From NCBI RefSeq assembly GCF_001542855.1, contig NZ_LNBY01000018.1, positions 124,001 to 188,000 of the forward strand: a DNA stretch of 64,000 nt, written 5' to 3'. Each line of letters opens with the position of its first letter. The first letter of the stretch is position 1. The notes beneath the pieces are model-generated. The model searched no databases. It saw only the letters and a program-made list of their open reading frames with translations, and was not told the origin of the DNA. The position numbers and the translations under genes were made by a program. The DNA is from Erythrobacter sp. AP23 (GTDB lineage: Bacteria; Pseudomonadota; Alphaproteobacteria; Sphingomonadales; Sphingomonadaceae). Of this stretch, positions 27,801 through 35,402 are shown piece by piece.

Positions 27801-30049
27801 CGGTCACGGACCGCCAGACCGAGATCCTTTATCTGCGCGACGAGGAAACGTCGCAGGTATGGTCGGTTACGCCCGATCCCGCCGGGCGCGACATGACCTG
27901 CCAGGTTCGGCATGGTGCGGGATTCACCGAATGGCGCCAGGCGAGCCGCGGGATCGAGCAGCGCATGACCGTAACGGTTGCCCGGGATGCCCCGGTCAAG
28001 CTCATCCGTCTAACCCTGCGCAATCTCGGCCGGCGCGATCGGCGCATCACGGCAACGTATTACGCGGAATGGCTGCTGGGCTCGCTCCCCGGCATCGCGC
28101 GGCGTCACGTCCATTGCCGCTTTTATCCCGACGCGCAGGCGATAGTTGCGACCAATCCGTGGAATGCCGATTTTGCCGGGCGGAGCGCTTTTCTCACGGC
28201 GAGCGAGCATGCGCACGGCTTCGCGACCGACCGCCAGGAGTTCATCGGCCGAGAAGGCAATCTCGCACGGCCCGCCGCACTTGGCCGCTGGGGCCTCGAC
28301 AATTCCGAGGTCGCCGGCGCGGACGCCTGCGCCGCCTACCAGGTGCATCTCGACCTCGCTCGAGGAGAAAGCCGCGAGATTCTCTTCGTGCTCGGCGAAG
28401 CGGAGACCGAACAGGAGGCGCTCGCCTTGGCGCGCGACTGGCGTTCGGTCGGCCGCGGCGTGGCGGCCGAGGCCGAGAACACCGCCTATTGGGACGACCT
28501 GCTGGGCGCGGTCGAAGTCGAGACGCCCGACCCGGCGCTCGATATCCTGGTCAATCGCTGGCTGCTCTACCAGAGCCTGTCCTCGCGCATTCTCGCACGT
28601 ACCGGCTTCTATCAAGCCAGCGGTGCGATCGGTTTTCGCGATCAATTGCAGGACGTCCTCGCCTTCCTGCATGCCGACCCGGAACGCGTCCGCGACCATA
28701 TCCTCACTTGCGCTGCGCATCAGTTCGAGGAGGGCGACGTGCTGCACTGGTGGCACCCGCCCGCCGGACGCGGTGTACGAACCCGCATTACCGACGATCT
28801 GCTGTGGCTCCCCTATGCGTCGGCGCATTACGTAAACGCCACGGGTGACACGTCGATCCTCGAGGAGGAGGTTCGCTTTCTCACGGCGCCCCCGCTCGCC
28901 GACAACGAGCACGATCGCTACGCGATGTACGATGCCGGGGGAGTGCCCCGTTCGCTGATAGAGCATTGCGAACGGGCGCTCGAGCGGGTCGAGCTGGGCA
29001 GCCACATGCTCCCGCTCATCGGAACCGGCGACTGGAACGACGGGATGGACCGGGTCGGTGACAAGGGCAGGGGCGAGAGCGTCTGGCTTGCCTGGTTCGC
29101 CTCGGTCTGCGCCGCGTCGCTGGCGCATTGCGAGCGGCTCTTGGGCCGTATCCCGGAATCGCGCCACTGGGCGGAACGCGCCGCGACCTGGCGGCGCAAT
29201 GCAGAGCATTCAGGATGGGACGGCGAATGGTATCGCCGAGCCTACGACGATGAGGGGACACCGCTCGGCTCGCAGGAAAACGACGAATGCTGGATCGACT
29301 CCATCTCGCAATCCTGGTCCGTCTTCGCCGGTGGCGCGAGTACGCGGAGCCGAACCGCGCTCCAGGCCGCGCTGCGCGAGCTGGTCGACGAAGAGGCCGG
29401 AATCGCGCGACTGCTATGGCCGCCTTTCGACAAGTCGGCGCACGATCCCGGCTATATCATGGCTTACCCTCCGGGCATCCGCGAAAACGGGGGGCAGTAT
29501 TCGCACGCCGCGGCCTGGTTGGGTCTGGCTCTCGCACGGACCGGCCAGGGCAATCACGCGCATCGCATCTTCACCATGCTCAACCCGATCGAACACGCAC
29601 GCGAGCGGCAGTCGGCAGATATCTATCGTACCGAACCTTACTCCGTGGCGGCCGATATCGGCTCGGTGGGCCGCCATCGCGGAATGGGCGGGTGGAGCTG
29701 GTACACCGGTGCCGCGGCATGGACCTGGCGGCTCGCGGTAGAAGGGATTCTCGGCCTCACCTTGCGCGATGGGCGGGTGCACATCTCGCCCTCGCTACCG
29801 GAAGGATGGGATGGCTATGAAGCGACCCTGCGGCGGGGCGGCGGGACGATCCGCATCAAACTCGCCCGCGAGGGGCCCCTCCATGGACGTGCGCGGGCAC
29901 ACTTGATTGTCGATGGCGAGCCGTTCGACGGGGAACTGATCGCCTTTCCGCCAGCCGGCGAATGCCGCGAGGTCGAGGCGCGGATCGGGGACACTCCAGA
30001 CACGGTTTCCAAACCCGAACATGCGGGGGTGAAAGATAAAGCGACATGA
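21800..30049 (+). CDS. ndvB: Cyclic beta-1,2-glucan synthase (NdvB-like)
   Basis: Giant 2749-residue membrane enzyme, close to the ~2800 of rhizobial NdvB/ChvB. An N-terminal region (1-300) precedes membrane helices (about 315-370). A GT84-type glycosyltransferase domain (about 385-700) has Asp531/Asp533 in LDADTILPSG and Q674RLHRW. More helices lie at about 719-890. Next comes a glycoamylase-like domain (GVPGLGLRRGLAQDLVIAPY, near 1305), two GH94-associated beta-domains (near 1465 and 1936) and the GH94 (alpha/alpha)6 domain with Asp2414 in GTGDWNDGMD. Family enzymes self-glucosylate, elongate with UDP-glucose, phosphorolyse to control length and cyclise. The GTG start overlaps the usp stop, and the end overlaps ppsA (ATGA). 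The product should be a periplasmic osmoregulated glucan. Confidence 0.93.
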   Translation: MAEAAELTSPLELAAEELGQKHSVTQRSAAPLDIIRNPKAVENWLNQARLACRKPDPDAAKAAEWVLDNDYQVSRALRLIRKDMPDAFYKRLPALADEGACGPRIYMIAHELLRATHLQLSLANAVRFVSAYQRSKPLTIAELWAFPTMVRVACIEILAAALTPMLAGQVRLGFAVSTCAGDAHSLEPTERVARSISNLAEAAAIPWEEFFERTSLVEKALREDPHGTYGRMDFETRDHYRTAVEEIAKWGSVPEIEVAREAIARSRSERSEKVGFHVGYWLIDDGRAELERQFDAKPEPRRAFKRAILARPGRFFAAGMTISAVLCAVLPAFYLAWIGAGWIGWVAALLLSQIPASILAITLVHWVVTRITEPCVLPKLDSERGIPAEFPVTVTVPVVIARQEEVEALKRQMEMHWLANTDPALQVALLADLADAPEETLPGDHAIIEALESAVEDLSERYGSRGIGPFHLLMRPRLFNPQQGCWMAWERKRGKLEQFNRLIVEGDGAPFTIRVGDRIALDATRFVLTLDADTILPSGSVAKLAGTLAHPLNRPAMTREGRLQRGYSIIQPRVEISPASGERTLFARLFTGETAIDIYSRAVSDVYQDLFGSGIFVGKGIYDLAAFHAAADGRVPENAILSHDLFEGALGRAALATDIVLYEGFPDTYRHYAQRLHRWIRGDWQLLPWLMRRVPGTNGTRIRNPVGALDRWKMFDNLRRSLVQPGLVVLAMAGWLVLPGSPWFWTALVLLAPAGQLLIDLASGLTRGRRRGATFGFRARMIDQTGRWLLVIVFMLHEALLSLHAIVVTLWRRYVSKRNLLEWTSAAHVAAHAGGEPRRFALWRQMAPAPLLAIAIATAVYLFRPAAIAPALFLILPWALAPEIARFIELPRRRAGPTEGKLDIPYLRQLARRTWLYFETFAGPGDNWLPPDNYQGPPHEEIAHRTSPTNIAMLILSTASAWDLGFVGRVELAARTRNVLDSLGQLERHRGHFLNWYETHHLRPLEPRYVSTVDSGNLAAALVSYAHCLRDAARENALEDQRWAGLQDLFALVAEHAGELDDSEEFRARVGRMGEDASRQGDDAADAQILLHRLLSDDLPALEAEGAHIMKRAANDRAEQVRDLNIWIERLRHHIHDMARDTATVPTIGSELIALAHETERLAWEMDFTWLYDKERRLFFIGHNVSTAKTDVHHYDLLASEARIASFFAIAKKDVAVEHWFHLGRPITRADGNVALVSWNGSMFEYLMPRLLMPSGPDTLLGESEHTAVAVHRRYGQSSSTPWGISESAYAARDPEHRFRYRAFGVPGLGLRRGLAQDLVIAPYASALALAHDPVAAQANLKRLESLGAGGRYGLWEAIDFTPHRAPASDGTFTPVNAFMAHHQGMILCAIGNLLTGDVLVDRFTRDPQIQLTTLLLSERIPHELPAEIERLETVTIDDAAGANTQIRYNWTPTETSFPQTHLLGNGRLSSRISSSGGGGLFWNGQALTRFVPDATRDAEGFWFYLRDEHSERVWSATRQPTGVAPAEESITFRSHAAEFQRRDSRINTRLEVTVGASDDIELRRLLITNESSRRRSLRLTSYAEIALAPPLEDERHLAFSKMFVRSDYLAEPGALLFTRRPRRPEDTPPVLLQTVIGADGIVPDVSFECDRRLFLGRNRTAHAPLGATRSLSGTQGWTLDPAACFQLRFDMEPGETKELCFVTIAAASRSSALELLERHATLSAIRWLTDDAEREVSRAIHRARIAPDLLPDVQALGSLMVYPHSALRAERATIRGNALGQQNLWGLALSGDLPILLLKGELEENELLDLVIGAHQLWRRAGLQVDIVILQTLGSAYIEPVRDALVSLLQEVGATEMLGRNGGIHLVFADQIGSGHVRLLEAMAWAVLDGSNGSLADQIARAMPHRLEPPPILPSLEFEPEPQRPPARPDDLLCDNGYGGFTSDGREYLIHLEPGNTTPAPWVNVLANEAFGTLVTESGGGFTWSVNSGEYRLTPWTNDPVTDRQTEILYLRDEETSQVWSVTPDPAGRDMTCQVRHGAGFTEWRQASRGIEQRMTVTVARDAPVKLIRLTLRNLGRRDRRITATYYAEWLLGSLPGIARRHVHCRFYPDAQAIVATNPWNADFAGRSAFLTASEHAHGFATDRQEFIGREGNLARPAALGRWGLDNSEVAGADACAAYQVHLDLARGESREILFVLGEAETEQEALALARDWRSVGRGVAAEAENTAYWDDLLGAVEVETPDPALDILVNRWLLYQSLSSRILARTGFYQASGAIGFRDQLQDVLAFLHADPERVRDHILTCAAHQFEEGDVLHWWHPPAGRGVRTRITDDLLWLPYASAHYVNATGDTSILEEEVRFLTAPPLADNEHDRYAMYDAGGVPRSLIEHCERALERVELGSHMLPLIGTGDWNDGMDRVGDKGRGESVWLAWFASVCAASLAHCERLLGRIPESRHWAERAATWRRNAEHSGWDGEWYRRAYDDEGTPLGSQENDECWIDSISQSWSVFAGGASTRSRTALQAALRELVDEEAGIARLLWPPFDKSAHDPGYIMAYPPGIRENGGQYSHAAAWLGLALARTGQGNHAHRIFTMLNPIEHARERQSADIYRTEPYSVAADIGSVGRHRGMGGWSWYTGAAAWTWRLAVEGILGLTLRDGRVHISPSLPEGWDGYEATLRRGGGTIRIKLAREGPLHGRARAHLIVDGEPFDGELIAFPPAGECREVEARIGDTPDTVSKPEHAGVKDKAT

Positions 30050-32451
30050 GCGATGACCCGATCATTTACCCGTTCGAAGCCCTGACGCGCGAGGACACGG
30101 CGAAAGTGGGCGGCAAGAACGCCTCTCTGGGCGAGATGATCGGCGCGCTGGCAGGCAAGGGCATTCGCGTGCCGCCAGGCTTTGCCACCAGCGCCGCCGC
30201 CTATCGCGCATTTCTGGGCGCCAATGATCTCGACGAGGTGATTGCCGGGGAAATTGCGAACTATCAGGATGGCCGGGCGAGCCTTTCGCAAGCGGGCGCC
30301 GCAATCCGGAGCGCAATTCTTGCAGGCGAATGGCCGGAGCCGATCGCCGATGCGATCCTCGCCGCCTATCGCGAACTCGACGCGCGCGACGGATCGGGAG
30401 CGGCGGGCGTAGCCGTCCGTTCGAGCGCGACGGCCGAAGATTTGCCCGACGCGAGCTTTGCCGGACAGCAGGAGACGTTTCTCAACATCGTCGGCGAAGA
30501 TGCATTGCTCGGCGCGTGCAAGCGTTGCTTCGCCTCGCTCTACACCGATCGCGCAATCGTCTATCGCGAATTGAAAAGCTTCGAACACTCTGCCGTGGCG
30601 CTCTCGGTCGGCGTGCAACGGATGATCCGTTCCGACCGGGCGGGTGCGGGCGTCATGTTCTCGATCGACACCGAAACCGGTTTCGACCGGGTCGTGCTGA
30701 TCAATGCGGCATGGGGACTGGGCGAAAGCGTTGTGCAAGGCTCCATCGAGCCCGATGAATATCACGTCTTCAAGCCGCTGCTTGAAGATCGAAGCCTGTG
30801 CCCGATCATCAAGAAGCGGTGCGGGGCCAAACAGCGCAAGCTCATCTACTCGAACGATGATTCCGGCACCCGATGGGTCGATACAAGCGAGCCCGAACAG
30901 CACGCCGCCGTACTGGAAGATGAAGAGATTCTAACTCTTGCGCGATGGGCAGCGGTAATCGAGCGCCATTATGGTTGCCCGATGGACATCGAATGGGCGA
31001 AAAACGGCCGGCAGGGCGAGCTCTTCATCGTCCAGGCACGGCCCGAGACCGTGCAGGCGCAGGATCGCGCAGACATCCTGCACAGCTCGAAAGTGCTTCG
31101 GCCAGGTCCCGTGCTGGTCGAAGGACAAGCCATCGGATCGCAAGCCGCGACCGGATCCGTCTGCGTCATTTCGGGCGCCGCCGAGATTGATCGCTTCGTC
31201 GACGGATCGGTGCTGGTGACCGGGGTGACCGATCCCGATTGGGTGCCGGTGATGAAACGGGCGGCAGCGATCGTCACCGATCACGGCGGACGCACGTCGC
31301 ATGCCGCGATCGTCAGTCGCGAGCTGGGGGTGCCGGCCATTGTCGGATGCGGCAATGCGACCGAACAGCTCCAAGAAGGGCAGAAAGTCACGGTCAATTG
31401 CACCGCCGGCGAGCACGGTCTCGTCCATGAAGGACGGTCGGAGATCCGTGAAGAGCGGATCGATCTCTCCGCGCTCCCTGCGACCCGAACGCGCGTGATG
31501 CTCAACCTTGCCGATCCGGGCGCCGCCTATCGCTGGTGGAAACTACCGTCCGACGGGGTCGGGCTTACGCGGATGGAGTTCGTCATTTCCAACCTCATAA
31601 AGGTCCACCCGATGGCGTTGCTCCAGCCCGAGCGGATCGCCGACCCCGAAGAGCGTGCCGCAATCGAACGTCTTACGCGCGGTCATCGCGGGCACGCCGA
31701 ATTCTACGTCGATCGCCTGTCCCGCGGGCTCGCGCGGATTGCCGCGCTGCAATATCCGCATCCTGTCGTGATCCGGTTCAGCGACTTCAAGACCAACGAG
31801 TATGCGGACTTGCTGGGTGGCCGCGCGTTCGAGCCGGAAGAAGAAAATCCGATGCTCGGCTTTCGCGGGGCATCGCGTTACGCGTCGCCGCTGTTCCGCG
31901 AGGGATTCGCGCTCGAATGTCGTGCGATCCGGCATCTGCGCGAGACGATGGGCTTTACCAATGTCGTGGTCATGGTGCCGTTCTGCCGCACAATCGACGA
32001 GGCCGATCGCGTGCTCGCGGAAATGGCCGCGAACGGGCTCGCTCGCGGACAGGCCGGCCTCGAAGTCCTGGTGATGTGCGAAGTGCCGAGCAATGTCGTG
32101 CTTGCGGGAGACTTCGCCGAGCGGTTCGACGGCTTTTCTATCGGCAGTAACGATCTCACCCAACTCGTCCTCGGAATCGATCGCGATTCCGAACTCCTCG
32201 CCGAGCAATTCGACGCCCGCGATGCGGCGGTCATGTGGATGATCCGGCATGTGATTTCGGAGGCGCATGCGCATGACACTCCGGTCGGCCTGTGCGGGCA
32301 AGCGCCCAGCGATCATCCGGCCTTCGCCGAATTTCTGGTCGAATGCGGGATCGACTCGATTTCCGTCACGCCCGACAGTTTCGTCGCCGTAAAGAACCAC
32401 GTCGCGGCCGCCGAAGGCATCGCCAAGGTCGAACCCGCGATTGCGCAGTAG
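30046..32451 (+). CDS. ppsA: Phosphoenolpyruvate synthase
   Basis: A 801-residue pyruvate, water dikinase (E. coli PpsA is 792). The N-terminal ATP-grasp-like nucleotide domain starts with KVGGKNASLGEMI and contains VRSSATAEDLPDASFAGQQETFLN. The swivelling phosphohistidine domain carries His419 in GGRTSHAAIVSRELGVPA. The C-terminal PEP/pyruvate barrel has FSDFKTNEY, ENPMLGFRG, MCEVPSN, FSIGSNDLTQL and the catalytic-cysteine region VGLCGQAPS. It makes PEP from pyruvate and ATP. The ATGA overlap with ndvB indicates coupled translation, so gluconeogenic carbon may be tied to glucan synthesis. It is convergent with the phosphoribosyltransferase gene. Confidence 0.95.
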   Translation: MSDDPIIYPFEALTREDTAKVGGKNASLGEMIGALAGKGIRVPPGFATSAAAYRAFLGANDLDEVIAGEIANYQDGRASLSQAGAAIRSAILAGEWPEPIADAILAAYRELDARDGSGAAGVAVRSSATAEDLPDASFAGQQETFLNIVGEDALLGACKRCFASLYTDRAIVYRELKSFEHSAVALSVGVQRMIRSDRAGAGVMFSIDTETGFDRVVLINAAWGLGESVVQGSIEPDEYHVFKPLLEDRSLCPIIKKRCGAKQRKLIYSNDDSGTRWVDTSEPEQHAAVLEDEEILTLARWAAVIERHYGCPMDIEWAKNGRQGELFIVQARPETVQAQDRADILHSSKVLRPGPVLVEGQAIGSQAATGSVCVISGAAEIDRFVDGSVLVTGVTDPDWVPVMKRAAAIVTDHGGRTSHAAIVSRELGVPAIVGCGNATEQLQEGQKVTVNCTAGEHGLVHEGRSEIREERIDLSALPATRTRVMLNLADPGAAYRWWKLPSDGVGLTRMEFVISNLIKVHPMALLQPERIADPEERAAIERLTRGHRGHAEFYVDRLSRGLARIAALQYPHPVVIRFSDFKTNEYADLLGGRAFEPEEENPMLGFRGASRYASPLFREGFALECRAIRHLRETMGFTNVVVMVPFCRTIDEADRVLAEMAANGLARGQAGLEVLVMCEVPSNVVLAGDFAERFDGFSIGSNDLTQLVLGIDRDSELLAEQFDARDAAVMWMIRHVISEAHAHDTPVGLCGQAPSDHPAFAEFLVECGIDSISVTPDSFVAVKNHVAAAEGIAKVEPAIAQ

Positions 32452-32456
32452 CTTGC

Positions 32457-33125
32457 TCAGGCCGTCTGCTCCGGCGAGAATTCGCGCGCCCTCGCAAGGT
32501 ACTCGACGACTTCCCGGTCGCTGGTTTGCCCGAAGTCGGCATAATGCGCTCCGACGGCCTGGAAAGAGCGCGGCTTGGCCAGGCAGATCACTTCGTCACA
32601 TAGAGATGCCAGGGATGCGATCGTGTCGGGCGGGGCGACGGGTACCGCCAGCACGATCTTGGCCGGCCTGGCCTGGCGAATGCTCTCGAGCGCAGCACGC
32701 GCCGTGCTCCCCGTCGCAATGCCATCATCGACGACGATGACCGTCCGATCTTTCACAGAGACGGGGTTCATGGCACCATAGATGACGCGCCTCCGCCCGA
32801 TCTCCGCCAGCGCGGCCTCCTTCGCGCGCTCGATGTAGGCATCGCTCGCTCCGGTCATCCGCGCCACGTCGGCGTCGATGACGACCTGGGGATTCTCTCC
32901 GTCGACGATCGCCCCGACAGCGAATTCCTTATTGCCTGGCGCACCAAGTTTGCGCACCATGACCAGGTCGAGCGGCGCCCGAAGCTTCTTGGCGATTTCG
33001 AACCCCACCGGCACGCCGCCGCGGGGAAGCGCGAGGATCACGGGATCGTGCCATATGCGCTTGGCGAGCTCTGACGCGAGTTCCTTTCCAGCCGCTCGCC
33101 GGTCTTGAAATGAAGATATCGGCAT
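32457..33125 (-). CDS. Type I phosphoribosyltransferase-domain protein
   Basis: A 222-residue protein with a PRTase fold. The PRPP loop is VVDDGIATGSTAR (about 132-144), and PRGGVPVGFEIAKKL (about 34-48) is the other conserved strand-loop. This subgroup (COG1926-like) is predicted to be a phosphoribosyltransferase but its substrate is unknown. It is often found in stress islands with Usp, Hsp20 and PpsA genes. AAGGG precedes the ATG. It is divergent from pfkB, sharing a 145-base control region. Confidence 0.88.
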   Translation of the reverse strand: MPISSFQDRRAAGKELASELAKRIWHDPVILALPRGGVPVGFEIAKKLRAPLDLVMVRKLGAPGNKEFAVGAIVDGENPQVVIDADVARMTGASDAYIERAKEAALAEIGRRRVIYGAMNPVSVKDRTVIVVDDGIATGSTARAALESIRQARPAKIVLAVPVAPPDTIASLASLCDEVICLAKPRSFQAVGAHYADFGQTSDREVVEYLARAREFSPEQTA

Positions 33126-33187
33126 GGGTTGGGACCCTTCTGTGAATGTGAGCTACAATTGGTTCAACGCTCTTTCGCGATCCCGAA

Positions 33188-33204
33188 ATACGTAACGTTC
33201 CGCG
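33188..33204 (+). promoter_or_regulatory. ATACGTAACGTTCC element in a divergent promoter region
   Basis: Contains TACGTA and GTAACGTTCC, between the phosphoribosyltransferase and pfkB starts, about 65-80 bases from each. TACGTA is the best match in the window to the FixJ-type core I remember; that recollection was not checked. Confidence 0.35.
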
Positions 33205-33270
33205 ATTTATCCGCCGGCGGACTGAGGCATGGGAGGTGCATGACATATCCTCCCCCAAGGAGTTGACGAC

Positions 33271-34194
33271 ATGCTGAGCATCGCGACCCTAACGCTTAAT
33301 CCAACTATCGACGTCGCCTACTCCGTTCCGCGCCTGAGCCACACCGACAAGGTGCGCATTCCGCCGCAATTGGCGGATCCCGGCGGCGGGGGTATCAATG
33401 TTGCGCGCGTATTCGTCCGCATGGGCGGCAACGCGCGCTGTGTCTACCTGTCCGGCGGATCGACCGGTATCGCGCTGGACGCGCTGCTCGACATCCACCA
33501 GCTGGTCCGCGAACGCATCGTCGTGCGCGGTGAAACCCGTATCAGCACGACCATACTCGAAGAGGAAACCGGACACGAGTATCGCTTGGTGCCTTCGGGC
33601 CCCGAGGTGCGAGAAGTCGAATGGCAGGGTTGTCTCGACAGGCTGGACCAGATCTCCAGCGATTTCCTGGTCATGAGCGGATCGCTGCCGCATGGCGTAC
33701 CGACCGACTTCTATGCTCGCGCTGCAGCCGCGGCCAACAAAAGGGGTATTCGTACAGTACTGGATTCATCCGGGGAGGCGCTCTCGGCCGGGCTCGAGGC
33801 CGGAGGGTTCGAGCTGATCAAGCCCAATCTCAAGGAATTTCAGCAATTGGTCGGCAAAAAGGTCACCGATCCGGATGCGATTGGCGAAGCCGCCATGGAC
33901 ATTGTCCGAAGCGGCGGCGCCAGGCTGGTCGCGGTGACCATGGGCGAATGCGGCGGCATCCTGGCGAGCGAGGCCGGTGTGATCGAACTCGCGGCTCCCC
34001 AGGTGGAAACCGCCAGCGCGGTGGGTGCCGGCGACAGTTGTCTGGCGGCAATGATTTACGGGCTCGCGCTGGGCAAGCCGGACGAGGATGCGTTTCGCTT
34101 GGGCATCGCGGCAGGTGCGGCCTCGCTCATCACCGCGGGAACCGGGCTCGCCAGGGCGGAGGATATCGAGAAGATATACGGTAAGCCGATCTAG
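33271..34194 (+). CDS. pfkB: PfkB-family phosphofructokinase
   Basis: A 307-residue ribokinase-fold sugar kinase. It begins with TLTLNPTIDVAYSVP, has the substrate loop DPGGGGINVARVF and ends with the ATP/anion-hole motif SAVGAGDSCLAAM; Asp255 is the catalytic base. These features fit 6-phosphofructokinase II or 1-phosphofructokinase/tagatose-6-phosphate kinase; the sugar cannot be settled by eye. AAGGAG precedes the ATG. Such a gene is a common companion of Usp/Hsp20 genes in low-oxygen regulons (for example the DosR regulon of mycobacteria). It probably raises glycolytic flux when respiration is limited. Confidence 0.9.
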   Translation: MLSIATLTLNPTIDVAYSVPRLSHTDKVRIPPQLADPGGGGINVARVFVRMGGNARCVYLSGGSTGIALDALLDIHQLVRERIVVRGETRISTTILEEETGHEYRLVPSGPEVREVEWQGCLDRLDQISSDFLVMSGSLPHGVPTDFYARAAAAANKRGIRTVLDSSGEALSAGLEAGGFELIKPNLKEFQQLVGKKVTDPDAIGEAAMDIVRSGGARLVAVTMGECGGILASEAGVIELAAPQVETASAVGAGDSCLAAMIYGLALGKPDEDAFRLGIAAGAASLITAGTGLARAEDIEKIYGKPI

Positions 34195-34227
34195 CCCGGC
34201 GGGCCGGACCTGAATCACTAAGGCCTT

Positions 34228-34240
34228 CTGCGTAGTTACC
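34228..34240 (+). promoter_or_regulatory. CTGCGTAGTTACC element
   Basis: A GCGTAGTT core about 60-70 bases upstream of the second alcohol dehydrogenase start, similar in position to CCGTAGAT and CCGTAGGT cores elsewhere in the block. Confidence 0.3.
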
Positions 34241-34298
34241 TCGTGCGAGCGGCATCGCATCCTTCGCCTTGTTCTCACAATGGCAATGGAGCGAGCGA

Positions 34299-35375
34299 AT
34301 GGCCGAGCTTATGAAAGCCGCAATCTTCGTCGAGCCCGGACGGATCGTCCTGGGTGAGAAACCGATCCCCGATGTCGGCCCGCTGGACGCGCTTATCCGT
34401 GTCACCACGACGACGATTTGCGGCACCGATGTGCATATTCTCAAGGGCGAATATCCGGTCGAAAAGGGTCTTACGGTCGGTCACGAGCCCGTCGGCGTAA
34501 TCGAGAAGCTCGGTTCGGCAGTCACAGGTTATGAGGAGGGCCAGCGGGTCATCGCCGGGGCGATTACGCCGGCGGGTACTTCCTATGCTTCGCTGGGCGG
34601 GTGCCATGCCCAATGCGGCGGCCAGGGCAAACATGGCATCAAGGCGATCGGCGGATGGCGCTTCGGCAATACGATAGACGGCGCCCAGGCGGAATACCTG
34701 CTCGTCCCCGATGCGATGGCGAACCTCGCGCCGGTACCCGACGGATTGACCGACGAGCAGGTGCTGATGTGTCCCGATATCATGTCCACCGGCTTCAGCG
34801 GCGCGGAATCCGGGCGGATCAAGATCGGGGATACCGTCGCCGTATTCGCGCAGGGGCCGATCGGGCTGTGCGCCACGGCTGGCGCGCGCATGATGGGCGC
34901 GACGACGATCATTGGCGTAGAGACAGTCCCGGAACGGCAGGCAATGGCCAGAAAGATGGGCGCGACGCATATCGTGGACTTCGCCAAGGTCGATCCGGTC
35001 GACGAGATATTGAAGATCACGGACGATCGCGGTGTCGATGTTGCGATCGAGGCGCTGGGGACACAGCAGACCTTCGAAGGTGCCTTGCGGGTGTTGAGGC
35101 CCGGGGGGACGCTCTCCTCGCTCGGTGTCTACTCGGACGACCTCACTATCCCGCTAGAGCCGCTTGCAGCAGGGTTGGGCGACCACACGATCCGCACTAC
35201 GCTCTGTCCGGGCGGCAAGGAAAGGATGCGGCGGCTGATGGACGTCGTGGCATCGGGTCGCGTCGATGCCGGCCCATTGGTGACACATCGTTACCCGCTC
35301 GAGTCGATCGAAGACGCCTACGAACTATTCTCGCATCAGCGCGACGGGGTGCTCAAGGTGGCGATCAGGCCTTGA
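34299..35375 (+). CDS. NADP-type secondary alcohol dehydrogenase (MDR)
   Basis: A 358-residue zinc alcohol dehydrogenase of the isopropanol/secondary alcohol type. Catalytic zinc ligands sit in TTICGTDVHIL and VGHEPVG. The structural four-cysteine lobe is replaced by GGCHAQCGGQGKHGI, as in Thermoanaerobacter-type secondary ADHs. The Rossmann motif is VFAQGPIGLCATAGARMMG. Start 34299 (MAELMKAAIF) has GGAG seven bases upstream; an earlier ATG at 34269 lacks one. It could reduce short ketones or aldehydes to recycle NAD(P)H. It is the second alcohol dehydrogenase of the block, which strengthens the fermentative theme. Confidence 0.9.
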   Translation: MAELMKAAIFVEPGRIVLGEKPIPDVGPLDALIRVTTTTICGTDVHILKGEYPVEKGLTVGHEPVGVIEKLGSAVTGYEEGQRVIAGAITPAGTSYASLGGCHAQCGGQGKHGIKAIGGWRFGNTIDGAQAEYLLVPDAMANLAPVPDGLTDEQVLMCPDIMSTGFSGAESGRIKIGDTVAVFAQGPIGLCATAGARMMGATTIIGVETVPERQAMARKMGATHIVDFAKVDPVDEILKITDDRGVDVAIEALGTQQTFEGALRVLRPGGTLSSLGVYSDDLTIPLEPLAAGLGDHTIRTTLCPGGKERMRRLMDVVASGRVDAGPLVTHRYPLESIEDAYELFSHQRDGVLKVAIRP

Positions 35376-35402
35376 GGTTCGGGCAAGACGCCGGTGGTCG
35401 TT

